Assembly: GCF_000758705.1 (NCBI RefSeq) | Contig: NZ_CP009287.1 | Location: 5,518,001-5,582,000, forward strand | Origin: Paenibacillus graminis | GTDB lineage: Bacteria; Bacillota; Bacilli; Paenibacillales; Paenibacillaceae | Direction: 5' to 3' | Length of the DNA stretch: 64,000 bases | Shown: positions 7,084 to 18,149 of the stretch, piece by piece | Numbering within the stretch: position 1 is the stretch's first letter | Layout of the letters: the number at the start of each line of letters is the position of its first letter | Translations under genes and position numbers: made by a program | The notes under the pieces: generated by a model | What the model was told of the DNA's origin: nothing | Database searches by the model: none | What the model saw: only the letters and a program-made list of their open reading frames with translations

Positions 7084-8279
7084 ACATGTTTTCGCTCATT
7101 GTATTTTTTGCAGGCTCCGTCCTCTGCTCTCTGGCGTGGAATCCTGGCAGCCTCATCGGCTTCCGGCTTCTGCAGGGAGTTGGCGCCGGAATACTGATAC
7201 CGACCTTGCAAACAGTGCTTGTCCAGACCACAGGCGGCCGGAATCTCGGAAGGGTGATGTCAATTATCAGTATCCCTACCTTGCTGGGTCCCATTCTCGG
7301 TCCTGTGCTGGGCGGGATCATGACCAACGCCTTAAGCTGGCGCTGGATTTTTTACGTGAATATTCCAATCACCATTATCGCCCTGCTGCTGGCCTGGCGC
7401 GGAATACCGGCAGCTCAACCGTCTACAAGCAAGCGGTCCCTGGACATTATCGGTCCTCCGGCCTTCGCCACACTCATTTACAGCATAGCTCAAATTAGCA
7501 ATTATGGCGGTTTGAACAGCAGCAGAGTCATTGTACCTCTGGTGGCAGGTCTGTCCCTCACGGCGGCGTTCATCATCTATGCGCTGCACACTAAAAAAGC
7601 ACCGCTGCTTGACCTGCGCCTGTTCAAGTCACGTTTGTTTTCCGCTTCGAATGCTGCAGTGTTCCTTGCCGGAATGATTATGAACGGCACTTTGCTCCTT
7701 TTGCCATTATACTATCAGCAGGTGCGTGGCGAAAGTGTGCTGCATACCGGTATTCTGCTGATTCCGCAAGGAATTGGCATGCTGCTGACCAGAAGCTGGG
7801 TAGGGGGATTGGCCGACCGTATGGGCTCGCGGATTATTGTATTCATGAGTCTTATAGTTACAATCGCAGGAACGCTGCCCTTTGCCTTCGCCGGTCCTGC
7901 GACCAGTCCATTAGTGCTAGCAGGCGCACTGCTGGTACGGGGGGCTGCGCTGAATGGACTGTTGATTCCGGTCATGGTTTCGGCGTATGAGGGATTAAGC
8001 AAAGATCAGGTCTCCCATACCAGCATTTCAATAAGGATTTTCCAGACCATCGGGGGAGCTTTCGGGGCAGCTATATTGGCAACAGTTATCGGGCATCAGC
8101 TTTCGGGCCACACTGCACCTACTCCGGAAATCCTTGCAGGCGCGTTTCACACCGCCTTTTGGGGGTCGGTTGGTTTTGCTGTGGCCGCATTCATTCCTTC
8201 GCTGTTGTTGTCAGTCCACAAAAAAGTGACAGCTGTAACCGAAGCCCAAGCCAACAGCATATCAACACAGAAACAATAG
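7084..8279 (+). pseudogene. DHA2-family MFS drug-efflux transporter lacking its N-terminus
   Basis: About 400 residues of a 14-helix DHA2 (EmrB/QacA-like) proton antiporter. Visible are the helix [16 protein letters not shown], the family block [17 protein letters not shown], the motif-C-like stretch [10 protein letters not shown], and many further membrane segments to the stop at 8279. The first about 70 residues (first two helices and motif A) are missing. The upstream in-frame sequence is the antisense of the ABC Walker A region, so the apparent start at 7011 is a fusion artefact. Without helix 1 and a native start the product is probably inactive, though the remaining frame is intact, which suggests recent damage. 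Confidence 0.8.
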
Positions 8280-8318
8280 AACAAAACCACCCTTGCAGGT
8301 GAATAAGAGTCTTGGCAC

Positions 8319-8359
8319 AAAAAGGACCCTCCGCCCCTCCCGGCAGCCGGTCCTCTTTT
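8319..8359. terminator. bidirectional terminator between convergent genes
   Basis: AAAAAGGACC and GGTCCTCTTTT form an A/T-flanked stem between the MFS remnant and the minus-strand gene that ends at 8372, with T-runs available on both strands. Confidence 0.6.
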
Positions 8360-8371
8360 GCTAAATTCCCT

Positions 8372-8746
8372 TTACTTTTTTGAGCCATAGTCTCCGATTT
8401 TGATGCCCCAGACAGAGTCTTTCTGGTATGACGCCGTTTCCCTAAGTTCAGGAAGCCGCGGGTCTTGCGGATAATGCTGCTCAAGATATGCGGCAAAAGT
8501 CCTCCTTATGCCAATTTCCGCTTCCAGCTTATTGAATTCATTTGGATGCTTGTTTATTTCCGCAAGCGCCTTCTCCCACCGGTTCACATCGGCTTCCTCC
8601 GACTGCCCGCTGCGGACCTTGCCTGTAAGCTCATGCAGTTCACGATACGCCCGTTTGACCCCTGAGGAGTAGACCTGTTTCTGGTTCAAAAAAGTGAGCA
8701 GGGCCACAACCAGCGCCAGTCCAACCCATAACAAAATGTTATCCAT
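8372..8746 (-). CDS. hypothetical membrane-anchored protein
   Basis: A 124-residue protein that I do not recognise. The start MDNILLWVGLALVVALLTFL gives a single N-terminal membrane helix of about 20 residues. The remainder is a charged, mostly helical soluble tail (tyrosine- and glutamate-rich, ending GDYGSKK). The ATG at 8746 is preferred because GGAGGGG lies eight bases upstream; two in-frame codons farther up sit on the RBS itself. It stands alone between terminators. Topology suggests a tail facing the cytoplasm or cell wall; no function is proposed. Confidence 0.65.
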   Translation of the reverse strand: MDNILLWVGLALVVALLTFLNQKQVYSSGVKRAYRELHELTGKVRSGQSEEADVNRWEKALAEINKHPNEFNKLEAEIGIRRTFAAYLEQHYPQDPRLPELRETASYQKDSVWGIKIGDYGSKK

Positions 8747-8887
8747 ATTCATCCCCTCCACTTAACCTCTTTCTCAATTATACACACGCAAGCGTCAGGC
8801 AAGCCGAAACTTCTGCTTCTTTTCCTCCATCAAGAACAGCTCCAGCGAACTTGATAGGCAGAAATCACAGCCTCAAGCACAAAAATA

Positions 8888-8903
8888 CCCCACAGCCGTG
8901 GGG
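8888..8903 (-). terminator. terminator after the YfhD-like gene
   Basis: Six-bp GC stem CCCCAC/GTGGGG with a four-base loop. On the minus strand it is followed by TATTTTTG. Confidence 0.7.
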
Positions 8904-8980
8904 CAGCTTTCATAATATTCTTTTACATGACCCGGGAAAATTTAATTCTTGCCTGATGCAACGACAGCCTCTTCAGGCTA

Positions 8981-9160
8981 TTATTCCTTCTTCATAATTT
9001 CATGAAGCTGGCGTTTGTCGGCTTCCAGTGAGCGGTCCTGTGCCTCGAGATCATCCTCGTCCGCATCTGCTGCAGAATAGACTACATCCTCCGCTTTTGC
9101 TTCATAGAGCATTTTCATTTTGTCTGTCTTGGAGAAGATTTTTGAGTTTTCTCTGTCCAT
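8981..9160 (-). CDS. small acidic protein, YfhD-like
   Basis: A 59-residue, highly charged, hydrophilic protein. Its middle (AEDVVYSAADADEDDLEAQD) and end (EADKRQ) resemble the small YfhD family of Bacillus and Paenibacillus, by memory of the pattern only. It has no cysteine, membrane segment or known domain. ATG 9160 with GGAGG 11 bases upstream is the likely start; an in-frame GTG at 9178 overlaps that RBS. YfhD-type proteins are usually annotated as small sporulation-associated or uncharacterised proteins. A strong terminator follows at 8888-8903. Confidence 0.55.
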   Translation of the reverse strand: MDRENSKIFSKTDKMKMLYEAKAEDVVYSAADADEDDLEAQDRSLEADKRQLHEIMKKE

Positions 9161-9211
9161 TTGAGTTCCAGCCTCCACTCTTTATTAATTATACGAGGTT
9201 TACTCCCAGCA

Positions 9212-9583
9212 TCAGATCATACCGCCGGCCTCTTCAATCAGCGATAAGGCCTGATCAAAAACTCCGGAATCTAATACAACCGTCAGCAAAATGTCGCGTC
9301 CCGTGGGTCCGCCCTCACCGCCATGGCTCATACCGCTGGCACTTGTATCCGCAGCCGCTAAAATACCAGCCGAGCGGGTGTCCGGTGTTGAATTAAGCGT
9401 CATGGTTGCCAGACTGGGAATATCCCCCGTCAGCGGATTATTGCCCGAATATTGAGCATCGCCCGGATATTTGCTGAAACGGTTAATCGACATATCAATG
9501 ACCCGGAGTGACTGGAGCTTACGGGATACTGCCTCCGCTTCTTCGGGACTTTTGAAATAAGCCAGTATACTTTTTTCAGACAT
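9212..9583 (-). CDS. hypothetical protein with N-terminal GsiB/17M-like fold
   Basis: A 123-residue protein. The N-terminus (MSEKSILAYFKSPEEAEAV) and C-terminus (LLTVVLDSGVFDQALSLIEE) look like two strand-helix units with a Gly/Ser/Thr-rich centre. This resembles the general-stress 17M-like proteins of Firmicutes, in which a short ferredoxin-like unit handles a loop of low complexity. That assignment is tentative. Start ATG 9583 has an RBS-like AGGGA seven bases upstream. No membrane segment, signal peptide or metal motif is seen. It precedes the YfhD-like gene by about 50 bp and may share its transcript. Confidence 0.55.
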   Translation of the reverse strand: MSEKSILAYFKSPEEAEAVSRKLQSLRVIDMSINRFSKYPGDAQYSGNNPLTGDIPSLATMTLNSTPDTRSAGILAAADTSASGMSHGGEGGPTGRDILLTVVLDSGVFDQALSLIEEAGGMI

Positions 9584-9806
9584 TTCAATCCCTGCTTTCT
9601 TTCTGGAATGCCATACACAAATGTGTCTTTCTATTTTGCATTCAAGGGGAGAAAATTATGCGCATCGTCTTCATGCGCCATCGCCGAACATTATTTTTCG
9701 TGCAAAGGACTTGGCAGCAAGCTCCCGCCGCATTTCCGCCTTAATATGGTACAAAAGTAGTATATAACATTCCGCCGCTAAACTGTAAAATAAATGTAAT
9801 TTTGCG

Positions 9807-10213
9807 CTAGTAGAGCATCAGTTCAAAATCTGTGAATTAGAACAGACCCTCTGTGGTTCGGTGAAAAGAAACAACAATATCATGCGAGTCTGCTCCTTAC
9901 GGACCGGAAAGCCTTTATTTTCAAGAAAGAGCTACTTTTAGCGGTCTAACGGACCATGACGCCCTTATTATCTCTCGAATAGACGTTTACGGGTTGAATA
10001 TCTGCCTATAAAGGCTCTGGTGTCCGTTAACTTGCGGAACCAATGATTCTCAATAGAAATAAGTGCACCTCAGTCCGTTGCACATCGCCGCATTCCCCCG
10101 ATGAAGATAACAATCAATCTGGGAATCGGTACACCTGAAGTGTGATCTCCCCACGCCTTCAACCGGCGGAGTTGTGCTCCAACTCCGCCATTTAGAGTCT
10201 GATGCTCTACTAG
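9807..10213. mobile_element. MITE-like element with perfect 15-bp terminal inverted repeats
   Basis: CTAGTAGAGCATCAG at 9807-9821 is repeated exactly as its reverse complement at 10199-10213, bounding 407 bp with no convincing coding frame. Inside are several short complementary segments and a strong hairpin at 10165-10189. Related words (AACGGAC, GTCCGTT) recur internally. This fits a non-autonomous miniature transposable element or a structured dispersed intergenic repeat. No clear target-site duplication is visible next to the repeats. Confidence 0.6.
10165..10189. repeat. strong hairpin inside the MITE-like element
   Basis: GGCGGAGTTG and CAACTCCGCC form a perfect 10-bp stem with a five-base loop (TGCTC). 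No T-run follows, so it is a structural hairpin rather than a standard terminator. Confidence 0.6.
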
Positions 10214-10571
10214 ATACAGCTTTCAATCTGTATCACCCATATTATTTTCCAAATATTTCACATCCCTAATTAATGTCACCTTTTATGACTTAAGTCGCAA
10301 TTAATTTGTGATATTTTGCTTTTTCCGCCCCCAAAATGTCCTATATAGTATTTATATGTCATATTTTGCTTCATAAAAAAGAGCACTTTCTAAAAACTTT
10401 ATAAATTTAATGTAGATTTTACATTTTACCGGTGGTAAAATCTTCTTAATATTTTTCCTAGTATATTAGGCGGAAATAAAACTGGATTAATAGAAAAGGA
10501 GAATCCGAACTGCTGTCTGATCCAGGAGAGATGTAGCCAGAACCAACAACATAACATGGAGGGGATTACAT
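10214..10571 (+). promoter_or_regulatory. AT-rich upstream region of the subtilase gene
   Basis: About 350 bp without a gene. It contains two direct copies of ATATTTTGCTT (near 10312 and 10361) and an imperfect inverted repeat GATTTTAC...GTAAAATC near 10413-10442. The long AT-rich leader, typical of regulated extracellular enzymes, probably holds the promoter and a regulator site. No single -35/-10 pair is convincing. Confidence 0.35.
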
Positions 10572-13500
10572 TTGGAGTGGACAAAACTACCTCGTAAGCT
10601 GTCCGTATTGGCGTTGTCACTAGGTGTGACAGCCGGTATGATTCCTGGAGCGGCATTCGCTGCCAGCAGCTTGCAGACACCATCATCCAGCAATCATCTT
10701 ACATCTTTGAATCAGTCAAACCAGACTTTTATTTCTCCACAGATCAACACCAAATCCTCAAGTAATGTACGTGTCATTGTCCAATTAAGCAGCCAGCCTG
10801 CAGCTGTGGGCAAATATGCCGCCAAGCAGGGAATCTCGGCTCTGGCCAAAACAGCTACTGAAGCCGAAGTGAAGAGCCAACAGGCCGATGTGCTTGACCA
10901 GGCAGAAGCCAAAGGCATTGACCTGACCGTCAACTACAAGTATGACACCATATTGAACGGTTTCGAAGTCACTGTTCCGGCGGACAAGATTCCGGAGCTG
11001 GCTAAGATTCCCGGTGTTACTTCCATTTATCCAAACAGCACCTGGTATGCACTCCCTGATCAGACAGTAACGGAAACCACTTACAGAAACGACAACGCTC
11101 CACTGAAACAGATTCATGCCGACTGGGCTGCAGCTAAGGGATTTAACGGTGCCGGGCTGAAGGTCGGTGTTATCGATACCGGTGTAGACTATAAGCATCC
11201 GGATATCGCAGCGGCATACAAAGGCGGCTATGACTCCTTCTATCAGGACAATGATCCTTATGAAGAGGTTCCGCTGACCCCTGAGCAGGATGAATACGGC
11301 GTAGGTTATGCCGGTACCTATCACGGCACGCATGTATCCGGTACAATTATCGGACAATATGCAGCCAAAGGCGATGTTGCCCAAAAAGGTGTGGCTCCAG
11401 GAGCCGAACTTTATGTGTACAAGGTATTGGGACGAAATCTTGAGAAACCGAGCACTTCCTCCGGATCATCCGCCCAAGTGATTGACGGCATCGAGCATGC
11501 GGTAAAGGATGGCATGGATGTGATCAACCTGTCCCTGGGTTCTGATTCCGAAAAAGATGTAAACTCCCCGGATTCCATAGCCATTAATAATGCCGTACTT
11601 TCAGGCGTAACAGCAGTTATTGCCAACGGCAACAACGGAGAAGCCGGATATTTTTCAATGGGTTCCCCGGCGGTTTCCCAGCTGGCAATTTCTGTAGGTT
11701 CGGTAACCAGTCCTATTGATGCTTACTCCGGCGAATTCAAGGCGGAAATCGCAAACTCGGTAACGTCCGTTACTTATGATACCTATTTTCCATTCCACAT
11801 GATGGCGTATGAGCTGGCAAACGATGATTTCACCAATATCATTGGCACAGAGCCTGTTCGCGTTGTGTATGCTGACCTCGGGGCAGATGAAGATTATCCT
11901 GATGAAGACATCAGCGGTTCCATCGTGTTGGTATCCCGCGGCGATCTGGGCTTTGTAGACAAAATTGCGAATGCAAAGGCGCATAATGCCAAAGCAATTG
12001 TAATCTTCAACGGCAATGCCAAGAAGGTGAACGGTAAGAGTGAAGCCATCCTAGACGAAAGCTACACCGAGCGCTCCGGCTTCATCGGTGTGAATCTGGG
12101 CAACGGATACGACAATATTCCTACGTTCGACATTGAAGGCTCGAAAGGCCGCAAGTTAGCCAGAGCGATTATTGCCAATAAAGACAACCCTACGTATTTC
12201 ACTTTTGGTTCAGAATATAACCATGAAATGACAACAGGCGATACAATGAGCAGCTTCTCCTCCTGGGGTCCAAATGTCGATGGGAATCTGAGCATCAAAC
12301 CGGACATTGTTGCTCCTGGTGACGGAGTGCTGTCTACATGGCCAGCGTATGGCGGAGATTATTCCAAAGCTTACAGCCGAATCAGCGGTACAAGTATGGC
12401 TACTCCGCATGTCGCAGGTTTGTCGCTGCTGATTAAGCAGGCACATCCGGAATATTCACCGTTTGACATTCGTGCCGTTCTGGCAAACACTGCAGATCCT
12501 ATCTTGTACGATAAAGCTCCGGAAGACCTATATATTCAAGGTCCTGGACGGGCTAATGTTGAGAATGCGATTTTGACGCCAGCTCTGCTCGAAGCTGTTG
12601 AACCAATTACCATTCTGGACAAGAATTATGTTGCCCAAAATGTCACTAATTACAACCCTTCAACAGGTTTTGGGGTGTTGGTTCCAGGCTCGAAGAGCAG
12701 CAAAACACTGCAGTTAAAGAACCTCAGCAGCAGCGATGTCGCTTACACCGCCTCCATTAAATGGAACTATGGAGATGGGAAGGTTACTGCTGCATTGGAT
12801 AAAACAACCGTGACAGCTTCAGCACACGGTACAACCGGATTTAATTTGAATGTCTCTGTTGCACCTGACGCTAATCCAAAACAGGCTTATCAAGGTAATG
12901 TCATTCTTACAGCCGAAGGACAACCGACGCTGCATCTGCCATTTACCATCCATGTAAATGATAAGGTTGAACAACCGGATTGGGGCACAGGCATACAGGA
13001 GGCAGTAATCAGCCAGCCGATCGTCTACTCCAATTCAAGTGCAGTTCTGAATTACAAGCTGAAAGCTAAAGATATTAACTACTATGAAGTGAATCTGGTG
13101 GGAATGGATGATGTCAAGAAAGGTTCCTTCCAGGTATCCACTACGGGTTCACCGGATAAATTCTTTGAACCCGGCAGCTACAGCACGGTTATAGGAGCCA
13201 CCTACCATCCATATGACCACAATGGTGATCCTATCGTTGACGCCAACGGCAATCCTGCCGTAGCAAACATTACCGACGGGGTCTATAAGCTTGAAATTCT
13301 GGGGATTACCGCAGAAGACAACACGAAGACGCCGGTTAAAATTGATTTAAACAATGATACTTACTACAGCACCTACACCTCATTCCGCTTTATAACCGTC
13401 TCCAGTGGCGGCAGCGGTGGAAGTGGCGGTGGAGGCGGCGGTGGTGCAGTTGTTGTAACGCCGAGCGCACCTGCGGTCCCAAGCACAGTTAAATCCCTTG

Positions 13501-14687
13501 TAGAAGAAGGGGCTCAACAGGTGACTGTAACGCCTGTAACTTCCTCGAAGAATGGCGTGACAACAGTAACCGTTAGCGACAGCGATCTGAAGACAGCGCT
13601 GGCAAAAGCTGCTGCCTCCAAGACAGCCGTTGTGATATCCGTGGGCACGATCACTGACAAAGCTGCTGAACTGAGCCTGACTGCAGATCAAGTGAAATTG
13701 CTGGCCGGTATTCAGGCTAGCAGCTCAGTCATTGTCAACATTGGCGGTTCTGCTGTATCCTTGCCGGTATCTCTGCTGGCAGCTTCTCCTGCCGGCCAAA
13801 GCTTGAAGCTCATTATTAAGCAGGAGCCAGACGCCGCAAGCAAGCTGACGGCAAATACTGCCGGCTCAAAAGTAATTGGAACACCAGTATCCTTTGAAGC
13901 TTCATGGACTACAGCTACAAGCAGCACTTACTTGAACGTTCCAAATAATGTTTTCATCAAGAGATCCTTTACAGTACCTGGTGCCATTCAAACCAACACA
14001 GCCGGTGTGCTATTTGAGGAAAATGGACTGGTTACCCCGGTTGGTTCCGTGTTCACTCCTCAGACTGATGGAACCACAATCGTTACTGTAAGCCGTCCTG
14101 GCTTCTCAGTATACGCTGCAGTAAGCAAGCCGGCTGCTGCCTTTACGGATATCGCTTCTTCCAAATCGGCAGATGCCATTAAGACCCTGGCCGACAAGCT
14201 GATTATCCAAGGCACTTCGGCCACAATGTTCTCACCGCTGAGCAATCTGACACGTGCGGAGTTTACAGCGCTGTTGACCCGTGCACTCGGTCTGCGCACC
14301 GATGCCAGTGCTACCTTCTCCGATGTGAAATCATCTGACTGGTACGCCAAAGACGTTGCCGCTGCTTCCAAAGCAGGCCTGATCCTGGGCGTTGGCAAGG
14401 GTAAATTTGCTCCAACGCAAAAAGTAACCCGTCAAGAGCTTGCTGTCATTCTGGACAGAGCACTTAAATTGACAGGAAAAGAATTGAAGGCCGTTAATCC
14501 TTCATTCACAACGTACACCGACAGTGCCAAAGTAGCACCTTATGCAAAGGACAGCCTGCAAACCCTGTCCCAAGCTGGCGTCATCGGCAGTGATGCAGGG
14601 AACTCCTTCAATCCTACTGCTCCAGCAACACGCGAGACGGCAGCTGCCGCTCTCTTCACATTGCTGAGCAAAGTTGGCTTGATCTAG
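10572..14687 (+). CDS. secreted subtilisin-like serine protease with PA domain and SLH anchor
   Basis: A 1371-residue extracellular S8 peptidase. Start is TTG 10572 behind GGAGGGG. A signal peptide (hydrophobic LSVLALSLGVTAGMIPGA, likely cleavage after AFA at residue 30) is followed by an I9-type prodomain (about 60-160). The catalytic triad is seen as IDTGVDYKHPD (Asp), YHGTHVSGTI (His) and SGTSMATPHVAG (Ser). A PA-type insertion lies between His and Ser, then Fn3-like domains, a Gly-rich linker near residue 945, and three C-terminal SLH repeats (NLTRAEFTALLTRAL, KVTRQELAVILDRAL, PATRETAAAALF). It should be held on the S-layer or secondary wall polymer and degrade extracellular protein. Length matches large cell-wall subtilases. 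Terminators follow directly. Confidence 0.93.
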   Translation: MEWTKLPRKLSVLALSLGVTAGMIPGAAFAASSLQTPSSSNHLTSLNQSNQTFISPQINTKSSSNVRVIVQLSSQPAAVGKYAAKQGISALAKTATEAEVKSQQADVLDQAEAKGIDLTVNYKYDTILNGFEVTVPADKIPELAKIPGVTSIYPNSTWYALPDQTVTETTYRNDNAPLKQIHADWAAAKGFNGAGLKVGVIDTGVDYKHPDIAAAYKGGYDSFYQDNDPYEEVPLTPEQDEYGVGYAGTYHGTHVSGTIIGQYAAKGDVAQKGVAPGAELYVYKVLGRNLEKPSTSSGSSAQVIDGIEHAVKDGMDVINLSLGSDSEKDVNSPDSIAINNAVLSGVTAVIANGNNGEAGYFSMGSPAVSQLAISVGSVTSPIDAYSGEFKAEIANSVTSVTYDTYFPFHMMAYELANDDFTNIIGTEPVRVVYADLGADEDYPDEDISGSIVLVSRGDLGFVDKIANAKAHNAKAIVIFNGNAKKVNGKSEAILDESYTERSGFIGVNLGNGYDNIPTFDIEGSKGRKLARAIIANKDNPTYFTFGSEYNHEMTTGDTMSSFSSWGPNVDGNLSIKPDIVAPGDGVLSTWPAYGGDYSKAYSRISGTSMATPHVAGLSLLIKQAHPEYSPFDIRAVLANTADPILYDKAPEDLYIQGPGRANVENAILTPALLEAVEPITILDKNYVAQNVTNYNPSTGFGVLVPGSKSSKTLQLKNLSSSDVAYTASIKWNYGDGKVTAALDKTTVTASAHGTTGFNLNVSVAPDANPKQAYQGNVILTAEGQPTLHLPFTIHVNDKVEQPDWGTGIQEAVISQPIVYSNSSAVLNYKLKAKDINYYEVNLVGMDDVKKGSFQVSTTGSPDKFFEPGSYSTVIGATYHPYDHNGDPIVDANGNPAVANITDGVYKLEILGITAEDNTKTPVKIDLNNDTYYSTYTSFRFITVSSGGSGGSGGGGGGGAVVVTPSAPAVPSTVKSLVEEGAQQVTVTPVTSSKNGVTTVTVSDSDLKTALAKAAASKTAVVISVGTITDKAAELSLTADQVKLLAGIQASSSVIVNIGGSAVSLPVSLLAASPAGQSLKLIIKQEPDAASKLTANTAGSKVIGTPVSFEASWTTATSSTYLNVPNNVFIKRSFTVPGAIQTNTAGVLFEENGLVTPVGSVFTPQTDGTTIVTVSRPGFSVYAAVSKPAAAFTDIASSKSADAIKTLADKLIIQGTSATMFSPLSNLTRAEFTALLTRALGLRTDASATFSDVKSSDWYAKDVAAASKAGLILGVGKGKFAPTQKVTRQELAVILDRALKLTGKELKAVNPSFTTYTDSAKVAPYAKDSLQTLSQAGVIGSDAGNSFNPTAPATRETAAAALFTLLSKVGLI

Positions 14688-14700
14688 TAGTTTGGAATAA

Positions 14701-14742
14701 GTGCCAGGGTTTCTCCAGGCTGAACCGGGGAAACCCTGGCAC
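14701..14742 (+). terminator. terminator after the subtilase gene
   Basis: GTGCCAGGGTTTC pairs with GAAACCCTGGCAC around a loop of about 16 bases, starting 13 bp after the stop. The T-run is poor, so a second hairpin just downstream may assist. Confidence 0.6.
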
Positions 14743-14754
14743 TATAAAACTGCC

Positions 14755-14791
14755 AAAAGATCGTGTAGGGCTAAGCCCTGCACGATCTTTT
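14755..14791 (+). terminator. second hairpin with T-run after the subtilase gene
   Basis: AAAAGATCGTG..GGGCT pairs with AGCCC..CACGATCTTTT; flanking A and T tracts make it work in either direction. Confidence 0.65.
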
Positions 14792-14869
14792 GGTTATGCA
14801 TACAATATATCTATAGTCCTGAAGCGCATCCTGAAGGCTTACAAGACCTATGGTGAATCATTATCATCA

Positions 14870-14916
14870 AGCCAAAAGGCTGTGCGCCCTGAAAAAGGAT
14901 GCACAGCCTTTTGGCT
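14870..14916. terminator. bidirectional terminator downstream of dnaJ
   Basis: AGCCAAAAGGCTGTGC and GCACAGCCTTTTGGCT form a perfect 16-bp stem 40 bp past the dnaJ stop. It serves as the end of the hrcA-dnaJ operon. Confidence 0.7.
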
Positions 14917-14955
14917 ATAATTCTATACTTATTGCCGTAAGCCAATCCTCAACCC

Positions 14956-16077
14956 TCAGTCTCCGCGGAACGCACGCTTCACGCGGTCAAAGAAGGATTG
15001 CTCCTGCTCATGTGTATTCTCTCCGTCATAAGAGGCAAACTGGCGGAGCAGTTCTTTCTGCTCGTCACTGAGCTTGCTTGGCGTCACGACGATTACCCGC
15101 ACATGCTGATCGCCTGTTCCGGAGCCGCGCAGGTGAGGAACACCTTTGCCTTTCAGCCGGAAAAAGGTGCCTGTTTGGGTGCCTGCCGGAATCTTGAGCT
15201 TCACTTTTTCCGTCAGGGTCGGAATCTCGATTTCATCGCCAAGTGCCGCTTGGGCAAAGGTCAGAGGAACCTCGCACATAATATCATCGTTCTCGCGGAC
15301 GAAGAAATCATGCGTCTTCACACGGATCACAATGTACAGATCCCCAGGAGGGCCGCCGCGTGTACCGCCTTCGCCTTCGCCGGTCATGCGCAGCTGTGCG
15401 CCGTCATCGACTCCGCCCGGAATACGCACATGGATCTTGCGCTGCTTCTTGACTTTCCCTTGTCCGCCGCAAGTTGTGCATTTCTCCTTGATGATCTTGC
15501 CTGTGCCGGAGCAATGGGAGCAAGGTCTGCGGTTCCGCATCTGTCCAAGCGGTGTATTCTGCACGAATTCCTGTTGGCCGCTGCCGCGGCATACGGAACA
15601 GGTTTCCGGTTTGGTTCCAGGTTTGGCACCGGAGCCGAAGCAGGTGTCGCAGGTTTCGGTACGCGGAATGGTGATGTCGGTTTCTTTGCCGAATACCGCT
15701 TCCTTGAACTCAATGGTCATGGTGTACTGCAAATCGCCGCCGCGCTGCGGAGCATTTGGATCACGGCGCCCGCCGCCGCCGAAGAACATATCGAAAATAT
15801 CGCCAAGCCCGCCGAAGTCTCCGCCACCGCCAAAGCCGCCGCCCATTCCCTGGTTAGGATCAATATGTCCATACTGGTCGTACCGCGCGCGCTGCTGGCC
15901 GTCGCTGAGCACATCGTAGGCTTCCTTCACTTCCTTGAATTTCTCCTCCGCATCGCTGGCCTTATTGACGTCCGGATGGTACTGGCGCGCCAGCTTGCGG
16001 TATGCCTTCTTCACTTCGTCTTCTGATGCATCTCTGCTAAGCCCTAGAACTTCATAATAATCGCGTTTATCTGCCAC
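14956..16077 (-). CDS. dnaJ: chaperone DnaJ
   Basis: A 373-residue type I Hsp40 co-chaperone that delivers clients to DnaK and stimulates its ATPase in the cytosol. The J-domain holds the HPD motif ([10 protein letters not shown]) in the first 70 residues, then a Gly/Phe-rich linker. Four zinc-binding repeats follow ([32 protein letters not shown]), then the substrate-binding C-terminal domains. I start at GTG 16077 (GGAGGTG, spacing 6), which gives the usual [11 protein letters not shown] start; an in-frame GTG at 16086 overlaps the RBS. It is the last gene of the CIRCE-controlled operon, after dnaK, with a hairpin in the gap. Confidence 0.97.
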   Translation of the reverse strand: MADKRDYYEVLGLSRDASEDEVKKAYRKLARQYHPDVNKASDAEEKFKEVKEAYDVLSDGQQRARYDQYGHIDPNQGMGGGFGGGGDFGGLGDIFDMFFGGGGRRDPNAPQRGGDLQYTMTIEFKEAVFGKETDITIPRTETCDTCFGSGAKPGTKPETCSVCRGSGQQEFVQNTPLGQMRNRRPCSHCSGTGKIIKEKCTTCGGQGKVKKQRKIHVRIPGGVDDGAQLRMTGEGEGGTRGGPPGDLYIVIRVKTHDFFVRENDDIMCEVPLTFAQAALGDEIEIPTLTEKVKLKIPAGTQTGTFFRLKGKGVPHLRGSGTGDQHVRVIVVTPSKLSDEQKELLRQFASYDGENTHEQEQSFFDRVKRAFRGD

Positions 16078-16133
16078 TGCTTTCACCTCCGTACATCAAT
16101 ACTCTAATACTCAGGTTTCCCTGTAACATGTTA

Positions 16134-16180
16134 AAAGGAAAGTCAAAACACGGGATGCCCCGGTCTTGACCTTCCCTTTG
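16134..16180 (-). terminator. attenuator-like hairpin between dnaK and dnaJ
   Basis: On the minus strand AAAGGGAAGGTCAA pairs with TTGACTTTCCTTTT around CCGGGGCATCCCG, 25 bp after the dnaK stop. It probably lowers dnaJ expression relative to dnaK, or stabilises the upstream mRNA. Confidence 0.6.
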
Positions 16181-16205
16181 TACAGAATAAACTTATCGTT
16201 TAAGG

Positions 16206-18116
<1,911 letters not shown>

Positions 18117-18149
18117 TCATTTCATTACATCCGGCATATATAGACAGGA

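Noticed and set aside
9821..10198. Riboswitch or group II intron inside the MITE-like element
   Set aside because: Several complementary segments exist but no known riboswitch core, intron domain V or reverse transcriptase could be recognised.
14998..16026. Long plus-strand frames antisense to dnaJ and dnaK
   Set aside because: Shadows of high-GC coding sequence; the minus-strand genes are unambiguous.
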